Position numbers and translations under genes: made by a program
Shown: positions 15,501 to 18,017 of the stretch, piece by piece
Position numbering within the stretch: position 1 is the stretch's first letter
Layout of the letters: every line of letters begins with the position of its first letter
The notes under the pieces: model-generated
What the model saw: only the letters and a program-made list of their open reading frames with translations
The model's database searches: none
Told to the model about the DNA's origin: nothing
NCBI GenBank assembly: GCA_949295755.1
Contig: CASFMG010000059.1
Location: 1-18,017 of the forward strand
DNA: 18,017 nt
Source: an uncultured Christensenella sp.
Lineage (GTDB): Bacteria > Bacillota > Clostridia > Christensenellales > UBA1242
Direction of reading: 5' to 3'

Positions 15501-18017
15501 TTTAAATATATATCAAAAACAACGTTATCTAAAATAGTTCCATCTTCTTGTTCAAATTTTGAAACAATAGTGTGTGTTCCAATATTTTTACCGACAACAA
15601 ATTTTGATGTTTCATCATTATCTTCAAAAACAACATCAAAATTATTTTGAGTAAGAGGAATTTCTCTATTTGATAAAACTATTGTTGATTTTAATGATGA
15701 TTGCAAACTTTCACTAACGCCATTTTTGATAGATATAGTAGCATCATTTAAAAGATTTTGACCTTTATAACTTAATGTAAAGTTGTTTGTCGCATAAATT
15801 ACATATACATCAATAGTTTTTGGAGAAACAGTTAAATCATATTTTGATTGAAGTGTTAGTTCTACCATTCCTAAATTTTTTACTTGAATTTCAGTTGTTT
15901 TGCAATCAATAACATTTGTGTTGTTAGATGAAACGAGAAGTCCATCAACCTTATCAACACCAAACAATTCATTTAAACTAATTGTGTTGACCATATTAAG
16001 AATTTGTTTTTCATAATCTGTAAGCACATATCCGTTTGGCTTATATAAATACATAACAGCAACATTATTATCTTCTGCAAGCGACAATCTTGAATTTGTA
16101 ATTGCAACATTTTGTAAATCTTCACCAGTCAATGCTTTTAAAGCAATAACTTTTGTTAAATATGGAAAACCATAATTATTCGTTGAATTCCTATTCCAAG
16201 TTTGAGAATTACCCATTGAAACATTTAAGAACACATAACTTGTATTTTGAGTTGAACCAAAGATATATTTGCCGTTATTTTGAGTCATAAAATAATTAAA
16301 TTGAATTTGCAAACTTTCTTGTTCATCAACGATTTGTTTAAATTTGCTTATTATGTAACTGTTTTTAATCAAATTTTCATCATTTTTATTAACACTTGCA
16401 TTTTTTGAAGCATAAAAACTTGATGTTTGACCAATTTCGGCAAAACATTGTTCAATAACTATATTATTTGAAGAAATCACGCCAACTAATGCACCCATTA
16501 CTTTTGTGTCAAAGTTTGCATCACTGCTAAAATTATAGACATAAGATTTTTCAAGGCGTGCGTTTCCACTCATTTCCCCAACGAGTCCACCAATGGTTTG
16601 TCCATCAAAATTCATTTGAGAACCATCTTCCATATTGTAAATAAGTACATTTGAATTAGAAATAGTTCCATAATTTATGGCACAAATTCCACCAACGATA
16701 CTATTTGGTGCAATTATAGAGCCAGCAAATGTACAGTTTTCAATTTGTCCATAATTGATATTTACTAAACCACCTGCGCTGGATTGGTCAGTTTCTACCT
16801 TACTTGCAACATAATGGCCGTTTTGACTGTATATATCAACTACTACATTTTTTATACTACCATTGTTAGTATTTACAAGCATTGCTTGTGATGTTACCTG
16901 ACCACAAACAATTAAATCTTCTATTATTCCGTTTATACCTAATGTGTTAAATAAACATTCATCATCAAGTGTTATTGTTGCAACAAAGTCATTACCTTCT
17001 ACTTTTCCATATAGTCCACCACTAAATGTGTCAGGCTTGTTATTCCATACTTGTGGATAACCAACACTATTTAATAAAGTATAATGGAAAGAACCATCAG
17101 TAATTTCATTTAAACTTTGAATTCTTATAGATGTTTCTCTTGTAGTTCCGTCGCCAATAATAACAGGAATATCGCAGTAAACAATATCATCTCTATAATA
17201 TTCGTTACCTAAATCATCAACAAAAATTCCATCTTTTGGCAAAATTCTTATTGTTCCGCTTCCACCATAATTTCCCACTACACTTATAAGACCATCATCC
17301 GAAATGTTTATAACATTGCTTGGCGTTCCAACGTTTGGAATAAATCTAAAAGCAACATCTTTATTTAAAGCATTATCGGGTTCCACCTTGGTTAAAATTT
17401 TAAAAGTTGTGTCACCATTAACAATTTCTTTTAGATTTTGTGTTATGAGATATATTCCATTATCTGCAACGTTAGAGGCAACGATATTGTCAACAAGTAC
17501 TGGTTCTTTTATTACAATATTTATTGAATACTCTATTGCATTTTTATCAAGACCCAAATCTTTTGCAAAAATTGTTAAAGTTGTTGGCATAAATATAGAA
17601 TCTTCATTATCGGCATTTCTAGTAAGTGCTGTGAACTTAAATTTACCACCACCAACATTTTCAACAGTAAAGTACACAACATCTGAGTTTGTGGCTTTAT
17701 ATTCATAAACAACATTTTGTTCAAGATTTATATCTCCCCAAAAATCCCAATATACATCGTTGTACGTTGGACTGGTAAGATTGTTATTAAATAATATATC
17801 AATAGTTGCCGTGGATAAATCTTTGTTAAATTCGCCAACTTCATCATATGCATATAATTCAATTGTTTTACTTGATGTGATAAATGATGTTATTGGCACA
17901 TAAATTTCAACAAGAAAATATTTATCAATTGTTTTATCTACATAAATAAACTCTAATCCATTTCCACTAAGTTGAATTTCTTTACCTGTAAAAGAAGCCT
18001 TTACCCAAACCTTGCCA
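566..18017 (-). CDS. Giant Ig-like/GLUG beta-helix repeat protein, N-terminus outside window
   Basis: The frame is open from the right edge to a TAG at 566-568, giving at least 5,816 residues. A GTG at 17897-17899 could be taken as a start, but the frame continues upstream for 39 more codons of similar beta-type sequence to the edge, so it is probably an internal valine. Domains in order (residues counted from the first full codon at 18016): Ig-like 1-286, GLUG beta-helix 287-622, Ig-like 623-1415, six more beta-helix modules 1416-4563, and an unrecognised beta-rich C-terminus 4563-5816. The GLUG motif is known from bacterial surface proteins and IgA-protease-type proteins and is predicted to build right-handed solenoids. 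Big_2-type Ig domains are typical spacers of adhesins. No catalytic signature was recognised. The C-terminus ends in Thr/Asn/Asp-rich residues with no LPXTG and no hydrophobic anchor. The likely role is an exported adhesin or surface filament; this is inference. The reading frame itself is near certain. Confidence 0.96.
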   Translation of the reverse strand, partial: GKVWVKASFTGKEIQLSGNGLEFIYVDKTIDKYFLVEIYVPITSFITSSKTIELYAYDEVGEFNKDLSTATIDILFNNNLTSPTYNDVYWDFWGDINLEQNVVYEYKATNSDVVYFTVENVGGGKFKFTALTRNADNEDSIFMPTTLTIFAKDLGLDKNAIEYSINIVIKEPVLVDNIVASNVADNGIYLITQNLKEIVNGDTTFKILTKVEPDNALNKDVAFRFIPNVGTPSNVINISDDGLISVVGNYGGSGTIRILPKDGIFVDDLGNEYYRDDIVYCDIPVIIGDGTTRETSIRIQSLNEITDGSFHYTLLNSVGYPQVWNNKPDTFSGGLYGKVEGNDFVATITLDDECLFNTLGINGIIEDLIVCGQVTSQAMLVNTNNGSIKNVVVDIYSQNGHYVASKVETDQSSAGGLVNINYGQIENCTFAGSIIAPNSIVGGICAINYGTISNSNVLIYNMEDGSQMNFDGQTIGGLVGEMSGNARLEKSYVYNFSSDANFDTKVMGALVGVISSNNIVIEQCFAEIGQTSSFYASKNASVNKNDENLIKNSYIISKFKQIVDEQESLQIQFNYFMTQNNGKYIFGSTQNTSYVFLNVSMGNSQTWNRNSTNNYGFPYLTKVIALKALTGEDLQNVAITNSRLSLAEDNNVAVMYLYKPNGYVLTDYEKQILNMVNTISLNELFGVDKVDGLLVSSNNTNVIDCKTTEIQVKNLGMVELTLQSKYDLTVSPKTIDVYVIYATNNFTLSYKGQNLLNDATISIKNGVSESLQSSLKSTIVLSNREIPLTQNNFDVVFEDNDETSKFVVGKNIGTHTIVSKFEQEDGTILDNVVFDIYLKLTDNILDTENSNQIQQIIKQNTLKQLTVLRTHGALSISSTINNATISASDELSVGITAVFDEKATNKTVNIEIYDSEGNDVSTLNIFEDITLSKISEEQNNDNTNTIKYTTTIKINKSLSTSNIDFSGYTVRFISDEYVYVDIKVNILAQEILRVDVNNYAQKDSSLSGSTYNYFPNNVLSPGTSGLLDIMVYPSYANYTSVNVTAQPVNGQSLSLIAMKKNDHSTYDIDLATNFEFIENGVKIYAKETSYEVGRYYVRVVVPSTVNINSSYNIYIDIYNGDEKVYTEVYSLLIVPQEKAGVSVNGKDKIFAVEGDTITADVIYEQTQQIESIVAYQMNTTKVSNNVTIINNQDFSSYATKYFKGTLSITLGENCGNIDIQVTTSRYVNGVKEEVYSILKIYVIDFELDFENTHLNNETGSDVVYGDKYFYNSLEFKIAGYYVKGENGIVTSSERAYNTFIKNNYYLNVATGYEVNYGTQNRQTLIENLYYVNGNEYTPIVVKNNDGTYTTVSSDVIADFVVEEQTVNGEIQNVIKFLGKNIGTQRMLLEIKAKMPDGSIRTYQYFFDITIANYVTEEQPEEISNADEFLDAFTRDIEQNYILTNDIILYDFSPIQDTLKIKSLDGNGYQIIIRSFSDSVLNQSTVSLSLFQNISSNTTIKNLRLNIYHIDTITIDSNITNQVNVAPIAINNSGIITNTEVVSYRYLANQITPQISGINIKANSTLNVSAQTSGFVLYNSGIITNSRVGGESINVYKVNNKGSVTYQTIYLDPFVISSFGEISGFVHTNTGRISSSFVSNLREINNSNIDYTTITSGFAIENSGRISMSYSKGVKDNNQDIHATKYGIETSGISAGFVYANSGNISDSYSNITLTNLGDNPGRTSAGFVYNNQSSGIIKTSLSLSRIIGATTTQMNFSGVDDWGNWQNFGTIENSYYYDEVALEDSNILIEEAYGESASIVSSVTLEEYFYGYSFATNEQNDDGIWCMTTTGPELISANTKSVSLRYYSQQSIDDEIPLLNYATNYEYGSINNPILIRNAQEFNSVFSGVSGTSASKFVNLDKKQAYGNYRLINDIDLQELVSNDGEQTYRLASSNLTLTGIYREQGNGNGIGKFDGNGFTISGFALSDSYVESTAVNFGMFATIESGAIVMNVNVIIGTTNAESEVLGVEAKNIKYVGAIAGTVYDAKVVNVNLSSAFENTNTVTVRGKNVVGGLIGRVIGNSYIFNLSSTNISVTAAKFPDNYYGGDASYITYNQYSRLNETQNNNISYAGGVVGIIDTYTDDSITQEMFADSIVSTNGNAIMLKTLGTSQITAGTVGGVIGYVGPLTIVQDALYELSFVDTSNRSMQGLYSYNGFAGGIVGYNKGYLRQVRSEHEENWQINIIEDGVDDYYKGKYDVDRGNEELFVGSSYNPIAIGGIVGLNVSGKIEKSYSKLNVMSDSTNAYAGGIVGINEKPTTSQTDYIKLSLNEVYAFGDVSASVAGGIIGLNKGGFDFDKVNAVNYWGNQLIDENYFNKTYAVSFNENDSNTYKTSTALFKTDIVFNGVTPSNFYEDDNEVSHITSLSKVTGQGDDGEIYDTFFTGNGWEKQSWERNEDELFPHILFGYITKIRYIRNQDDIDLLRVATNDDIFVIDPDNSVENEDGLIGITKRIAPITNFSGTLRSLDNLNPSGFLFKTNQNRALFSSTNGATFYNFIVRYNSTSQFTSSLSTTAILVGTANNTTFNKLKFEHIKLNSTTSASAIVGLVTAVAKGTTVFSDIEISDCNMNISTSYENESEETINVGMLFGTGTITTSQTKSGGIFDISIQSSNISIDGKFEGLNRPNDSSIGLMGGSLKNNTSDGTVMPIVINDKISGNINIYSGLIRTNVGYLFGYASGTNISSTLSSDSNVKIQPTISIGKEEESKILYNCNIGGLVGQTENTNITNVELYPTISIQSITTNLNLGGIAGYFENGNITNCEVKATNETSEEGIIKESTNKISILNIYSSDENNIGSLIGYAVASEKNNIDQIKSYIDLVVSVCNNDSEARIVNNIGGLIGSIEKYTILNAIYYANINYSSRNVSDTTKDLEDITSIGGIAGYSKDSNFNYTYATGNIKNNANIDSKTQLSLTIGGIVAVMEKEEVDNVGITNSVATGNVYPTYEVKEENDGSTIITKSKTENIKIESFTYGGLIGSVKNNVTLTENISINTLFNKLDKQLATTYSSNALVGSVSENASVNDTKDETQVSKNKYAHVYTLTTDASVGENLMLFTILDEIKKSLKKNINEESDVVYNFWDANYFGEENSGTKILPYTDLNVASWDDVDGKEYYYLGTEDNCYTFQIEDLTNQIVVSDGAQIVFENKDINSPIVSVDNNSIVSGVVVLANYNGDGDISNESKVISGFVETNNGIIYSCNVRGRLNGNQKITGSITTNRRASAFVFSNSGLIKECYTSVDVVSYYEEQAKQENSIAVAGFNISNEGLIYNCYSSGSIQNYNPNKTDGDYNGKMYLFGPGNVYDSFSNTRLVDLNIGEDDPLEAEKRFAFDSSSSNCFYDKYACEAILSNSNGGEAKKTDEISLDYSKTKNNDETKSTVYTGNFKQNILYNFGYGSFIDGAYIKIEYMWHSTGVGSQDNPYQVPNLGKLQQLPKENTVTTYFVLINNMNAEYISDDIKWQSKDISNINLSGYDGISELHYIKNLSTIDGGLFNTVKNSDISLLILENISVDVSLIDNDSVYVGFLANNVTGNSNINNIEIRTNYDTTDAITIKLPTETETETKSYNKILYLGNVVGSLGEGSTLSSCELSSITSTNTRTEYVLRLFNYNINYIIGGMVGVLNGGTVENSSLTKPIYVDFDEGVGISEKTIIFGGIVGLQNYGSIKNSYINQSIHLFDGELHNIGSDLPYQDKLSKLGDLYSEISKLKLYAGGIVGSCSDVITNNTSYDESEKIIDNCYILSNVEIIAGNSFAFDTTYLGGISGYGGNISNCYSKACSLVGYATYSVSSFDKKDAMISNGAIPGDKINNDVKNVYSVTGTKYDKLIYRTVTQKAYVAGIANNYESLNTVVNYCENIQGGMESRNIYSFYDVNEISMRGIYDIYSIIYGIGQRLIETGTKAQKFIGLILSYIVAPIVRANMETVIEMYYMSGNGYEYRDNYYENSDLYEAWPSIDLLWGLLAGKPRYFRGYEMFDKVRNKVGDGIWMDIKKYENESDGKDYYYTYDELLYINDVYFDSIGIPKEQDATKERVFSSSGQSLEEIEISTEVEGVTTTKTYYGANDNSSVNGEGNIFNQYGIVYSTNVYENITKDTPITDFSSFLEGWEQCAEDGTWVPSNSVEVKKTDLNEMINEKIEIDKNDEYATITIKNLEDYRMLEVLINDLPESQNLEDFWNKYSTSPYDDKLETLLTIITSREPSYTIKFSSNNGKTNISLDGVLPLGTRNNPFNGIVEGVNYGESGYFTLNNITTTTKFDNTTSGLFGCVKYLNIKNLNIEYSNNNYLIVNDQNDQYDIGGLIGEVVKDQNSTADIVINNINVNYIFKDYVDIHNKDSVYSNSSNNIGGLIGKANNANIEIEQVNVLGCDITLKNIGPDKEQAVGGIIGLSENSIISIAKVDETLNIDMTSSNKVAGGVIGKTKNAQIKLNDIDINGTIRNEVNNGSKVISGGVFGIVEQTNEENALLLDTINISLKEISAKASVKGVTSFSAGIIGYLRGNDDTYFSNIITNETFKNINVGKENYIGYEGKSFIMSGLNANEYSETAYADYFIGNRKDYSKTTNSLQNNETIKVYASALAISKPNYSDLPKHNKDDKKINDNGIKSTSVYKNGKTVVDDNEINSWIKADIFEYSTEIDTTEGNAFINGEKYKLYNYKKDYYVVVTQIQTISKDNVLIGEENGTDDIEYNSATSDVYYITDIVYRLRINGSMYNQGDFNIVDSYNFEFIVANEYTVTENPYKEHTQNVYPMTNRTIDFLPEFSGDTKFLKQNGYEEDDDGNIIAIKYYEPEKKEDAIVIDSSVNSKYRVMNNVATLNLSVYSSQSTIGNAFSTTTTTTTFVNLEILNENNTIKLQLNQQEITSENSGYVESNDDETIEEDEVTGQKENTYTKETSTTLITHKDIYTTDNVGWGSSNVNYNIGGKVYEDIADLAKNDYTYTFNVDLGNSNKLKISENITYTDDSSIKPQLYVTTGPQIKIDGDTDKTYKTLIISTKSNIEGSWYKDFIYVINKNLQISYLGYISYSLQEDSKEVTSQTNRNKLFFPYGNDIIIEKYENHLLSLNDLQFSSSSSLDVSDFEFKFNNTNTQIDYLITKNEGVYTIKETKQVTTTLNTITLEKIEIKSLNSISVSFKLEQNETKDEPITDYKSKISIDNLGKSLEVLSGAKVDGIEITSDKGFVIDNKLNEDTSLNNFYYYEFDYEQQVVNRYKLDGTASNFTTTGECDGYDFNGYPLSTTITPITNNSQTAFKVEYNYSSTTNTTMFRFKDSNNNNKTSFITLQGEFSFIDNQDGTLTISKDNLTYVIKFVNNEFIVQEIDYVASFGETKYSIEEVHESATKKVLYITYLDKTIKYEIENNEYKNILATSLTGKITDAFFTLALQNEVNGSTNIFLTIKEKGNNKSLVNLSTDLTYTIYAYEDRQKNTLLYIYNQNAVQDEDVEMASNKINENSLQSLYVNKDGVYECVINKQSVSNFMEDYYSLGIKSIDIVPVYAPTNNELHLFDTIQITFDNDMESKLNYVYENDAIYKYDLSEQKLELKSTYDGVSVNYYRYDFANDNSAYTIIYIDEYNTVLNLAYKVSSLDLIPFDNDYAIKVVGEKGETEYFTLRDGYKISGEKIGTKVIDDVVYSSFGITQNVLLVYNNATYTNAQNEVIEINEYVLVKKQISLSDATITIEVNNGTITTIEREVIVKNGQCTIADTINYVDKTQQAIIYQFNLGAETIFIDASGEYDIATESLYDIETTDTDTRLQRTLITIGDTKVDAITGIVIKVSNDTGESTTTNDNN
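569..4329 (-). other. C-terminal region of the giant protein, no recognised family
   Basis: Residues about 4563-5816, some 1,250 residues without GLUG turns. The composition is Tyr, Asn, Asp, Thr and Ile rich, with many short alternating strands typical of beta-sandwich or beta-sheet repeats. Y-x-Y-x-x-D/Y-D patterns recur (Y-Y-Y-E-F-D-Y-E near 2340; I-Y-K-Y-D-L and N-Y-Y-R-Y-D-F near 1250-1360), suggesting diverged internal repeats. Low-complexity stretches include seven threonines (3413-3433) and five serines near 2720. The final residues, around D-T-G-E-S-T-T-T-N-D-N-N, contain no sorting signal, no membrane helix and no final aromatic strand of the autotransporter or type IX type. It could be a distal binding region, since surface giants often carry ligand binding at the end away from the anchor; that is inference. 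Confidence 0.55.
3413..3433 (-). repeat. Seven-threonine tract
   Basis: Seven consecutive threonine codons (ACA and ACT mixed) at residues 4862-4868, preceded by Ser. Because the repeat unit is three bases, slippage would change length without breaking the frame. The codon mixture argues against recent expansion. Confidence 0.85.
4330..5500 (-). repeat. GLUG beta-helix module 7
   Basis: Residues about 4173-4563. The lead-in differs: I-K-N-L-E-D-Y-R-M-L-E-V-L-I-N-D-L followed by W-N-K-Y and, about 45 residues later, L-G-T-R-N-N-P-F-N-G-I-V-E-G. Seven turns follow, including I-G-G-L-I-G-E, I-G-G-L-I-G-K-A-N-N, V-G-G-I-I-G-L-S, A-G-G-V-I-G-K-T and S-G-G-V-F-G-I-V. A 22-base identity links it to module 4 (4873-4894 with 9373-9394). 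Turn motifs stop at A-G-I-I-G-Y-L-R-G-N-D, after which the C-terminal region begins. Confidence 0.76.
4873..4894. repeat. 22-base perfect repeat, copy in module 7
   Basis: Identical to 9373-9394 and begins TTCCAATAAGTCCACCAATG on the plus strand. It encodes N-I-G-G-L-I-G on the minus strand. The copies are exactly 4,500 bases (1,500 codons) apart and in the same frame. Related shorter forms (AGTCCACCAATG) occur at 9747 and 16584. Confidence 0.85.
5850..6330 (-). other. Non-repeat, aromatic-rich insertion with hydrophobic segment
   Basis: Residues about 3896-4056, inside module 6. The alternating beta pattern is lost. Instead there is G-I-Y-D-I-Y-S-I-I-Y-G-I-G-Q-R-L-I, then a 14-residue hydrophobic run FIGLILSYIVAPIV (6164-6205), then M-E-T-V-I-E-M-Y-Y. 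After this come S-I-D-L-L-W-G-L-L-A-G and a Tyr-rich charged stretch (D-Y-Y-Y-T-Y-D-E-L-L-Y). It is the most hydrophobic part of the visible protein, though 14 residues is short for a membrane-spanning helix. It may be a buried helical cap, a membrane- or ligand-contacting element, or a structural plug at the end of the solenoid. No family was recognised. Confidence 0.6.
6765..6785. repeat. 18-base repeats shared with module 3, copy in module 6
   Basis: CCAACAATACCACCTGCA (6765-6782) recurs exactly at 11409-11426. The overlapping ACAATACCACCTGCATAT (6768-6785) recurs at 11145-11162. Both encode the A-G-G-I-V-G turn in the same codons and frame on the minus strand. Confidence 0.82.
7680..8560 (-). 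repeat. Beta-helix module 5, GFVxxNxG-type turns, shortest
   Basis: Residues about 3153-3446. It uses the same turn subtype as module 2: S-G-F-V-E-T-N-N-G-I-I, A-F-V-F-S-N-S-G-L-I and A-G-F-N-I-S-N-E-G-L-I, followed by [SE]-C-[NY] or N-C-Y-S-S-G. Only three turns are clear. The lead-in lacks a G-S-x-x-N-P motif but has a hydrophobic alternating stretch (Q-I-V-V-S-D-G-A-Q-I-V-F). It ends in an aromatic segment with I-E-Y-M-W-H-S, directly before the lead-in of module 6. Confidence 0.68.
8600..10669 (-). repeat. GLUG beta-helix module 4, most turns
   Basis: Residues about 2450-3139. It enters directly from module 3 with I-R-Y-I-R-N-Q-D-D-I-D-L-L-R. About twelve turns are visible, the most of any module, including V-G-Y-L-F-G-Y-A, I-G-G-L-V-G-Q-T, L-G-G-I-A-G-Y-F, I-G-G-L-I-G-S-I, I-G-G-I-A-G-Y-S and Y-G-G-L-I-G-S-V. 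Turns are usually followed by N-x-x-I-x-N-[CAS]. The module ends near D-V-V-Y-N-F-W-D-A-N-Y-F-G, another aromatic closing segment. Confidence 0.78.
9373..9394. repeat. 22-base perfect repeat, copy in module 4
   Basis: Partner of 4873-4894. It encodes the same N-I-G-G-L-I-G turn in the same codons although third positions are free to vary, which points to shared ancestry or gene conversion of the turn. Confidence 0.85.
10670..12430 (-). repeat. GLUG beta-helix module 3
   Basis: Residues about 1863-2449. It begins with Y-G-S-I-N-N-P-I-L-I-R-N-A-Q-E-F, then Y-R-L-I-N-D-I-D-L and K-F-D-G-N-G-F-T-I-S-G, the clearest complete lead-in in the protein. About eight G-G-[IVL]-[VI]-G turns follow, including V-G-G-L-I-G-R, A-G-G-V-V-G-I, A-G-G-I-V-G-Y-N-K-G-Y-L, I-G-G-I-V-G-L-N-V-S-G-K-I and A-G-G-I-I-G-L-N-K-G. 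It closes with G-W-E-K-Q-S-W-E-R-N then L-F-P-H-I-L. DNA stretches here recur in module 6. Confidence 0.8.
12505..13770 (-). repeat. Beta-helix module 2, [SA]GFVxxNxG-type turns
   Basis: Residues about 1416-1838. The lead-in contains I-S-N-A-D-E-F-L-D-A-F, then Y-I-L-T-N-D-I-I-L and S-L-D-G-N-G-Y-Q-I, the usual 'list of known elements, then D-G-N-G' entry to a beta-helix. Five turns of one subtype follow: S-G-F-V-L-Y-N-S-G-I-I, S-G-F-V-H-T-N-T-G-R-I, S-G-F-A-I-E-N-S-G-R-I, A-G-F-V-Y-A-N-S-G-N-I and A-G-F-V-Y-N-N-Q-S-S-G-I-I. Two adjacent turns share an identical 18-base DNA stretch (12830-12847 and 12923-12940), 93 bases or 31 codons apart. The closing segment is D-G-I-W-C-M-T-T-T-G-P-E-L. 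Confidence 0.75.
13771..16149 (-). other. Ig-like region 2 of the giant protein
   Basis: Residues about 623-1415, the longest stretch before the C-terminus without GLUG turns. It is predicted all-beta and probably holds about seven to nine Ig-like domains. Recognisable pieces are L-L-V-S-S-N-N-T-N-V-I-D-C followed by N-L-G-M-V-E-L-T-L (Big_2-like), D-I-M-V-Y-P-S-Y-A-N-Y-T-S-V-N-V, F-A-V-E-G-D-T-I-T-A-D-V, and a final domain with K-F-L-G-K-N-I-G-T-Q-R-M. These domains are diverged from each other, unlike the GLUG turns, so they look old or individually selected. Exact domain count and borders cannot be set by eye. Confidence 0.6.
16150..17158 (-). repeat. GLUG beta-helix module 1
   Basis: Residues about 287-622. 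The module opens with G-D-G-T-T-R-E-T-S-I-R-I-Q-S-L-N-E-I, a degenerate form of the G-x-G-S-x-x-N-P-Y-x-I lead-in that commonly precedes beta-helices. Turns include G-G-L-V-N-I-N-Y-G-Q-I-E-N-C, G-G-I-C-A-I-N-Y-G-T-I-S-N-S, G-G-L-V-G-E-M and G-A-L-V-G-V-I. Asn/Ser/Cys after the I-x-N step is the expected inward-facing ladder. The module closes with W-N-R-N-S then G-F-P-Y-L, a capping pattern also seen in module 3. It is separated from the other six modules by an Ig-like region of nearly 800 residues. Confidence 0.75.
17159..18016 (-). other. Ig-like region 1 of the giant protein
   Basis: Visible residues 1-286. At least two or three all-beta domains are present. The clearest Big_2-type pattern lies around residues 205-260: K-V-E-P-D-N-A-L-N-K-D-V, then I-S-D-D-G-L-I-S-V, then G-S-G-T-I-R-I. 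This matches the usual order of a 'P-x-N-A-x-N-K-x-V' strand, a 'D-x-x-G-x-I-x-V' strand and a 'G-x-x-x-I' closing strand. Preceding residues contain another domain with Y-W-D-F-W near the middle. The left edge is set by the G-D-G-T-T lead-in of beta-helix 1, and the right edge is the window border, so more Ig domains may precede. Boundaries are approximate. Confidence 0.7.

Noticed and set aside
4861..16600. Regularly recurring CCACCAATA/CCACCTGCA words, at first sight like a dispersed or CRISPR-type repeat
   Set aside because: They are reverse complements of the Gly-Gly codons in the G-G-I-V-G turns, with irregular spacing and a continuous reading frame across every interval.
17304..17708. 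134-codon open frame on the plus strand
   Set aside because: Antisense shadow of Ig-like region 1; it looks hydrophobic only because it complements Asp/Asn/Lys-rich codons.
566..18017. Possible alternative genetic code (AT-rich, Mycoplasma-like)
   Set aside because: The frame contains no TGA over 17.4 kb and Trp is encoded by TGG, for example at 18005-18007, so TGA is not read as Trp here.

Overview
The window is almost entirely one minus-strand gene. A reading frame runs without a stop from the right edge (18017) to a TAG at 566-568: at least 5,816 codons with no start codon that must be the true one, so the N-terminus lies beyond the window. Downstream of it, after a 33-base gap, a second minus-strand gene starts at 532 with a good ribosome binding site and runs off the left edge. 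It encodes a lipoprotein. No RNA genes, mobile elements, CRISPR arrays or terminators were seen, and the plus strand carries only shadow frames.

The DNA is AT-rich (roughly 30% G+C by eye). Tryptophan is read from TGG and no in-frame TGA occurs in 17.4 kb, so the standard bacterial code is used and Mycoplasma-type recoding is excluded. The AT-rich DNA, purine-rich GGAGAG Shine-Dalgarno sequence, LTAC lipobox and a giant Ig/GLUG surface-type protein fit an AT-rich Firmicutes-like (possibly uncultivated gut) bacterium. This placement is inference; no taxonomic marker gene is present.

The giant protein reads from N to C (right to left in coordinates) as follows. Bacterial Ig-like (Big_2-type) segments lie at about 18016-17159 and GLUG beta-helix module 1 at about 17158-16150. 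A long second Ig-like stretch follows at about 16149-13771. Six further beta-helix modules run from 13770 to 4330, and a roughly 1,250-residue Tyr/Asn/Thr-rich beta-type C-terminal region of unknown family ends the protein. About 45 GLUG-like turns (G-G-[IVL]-[IVA]-G followed by I-x-N-[CS]) can be counted by eye. Modules 2 and 5 use a variant turn, [SA]-G-F-V-x-x-N-x-G-x-I, while 3, 4, 6 and 7 use G-G-I-V-G. Perfect DNA repeats of 18-22 bases link module 3 with 6 and module 4 with 7, which suggests duplication of a three-module block. Module 6 carries an unusual insertion with a short hydrophobic segment.

No LPXTG signal or C-terminal membrane anchor is visible. The protein is probably a very large exported surface or adhesin-like filament, retained either by its unseen N-terminus or through a partner. 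The downstream lipoprotein, itself Ig-like and probably co-transcribed, is a candidate membrane-bound partner. Both functional statements are inference.
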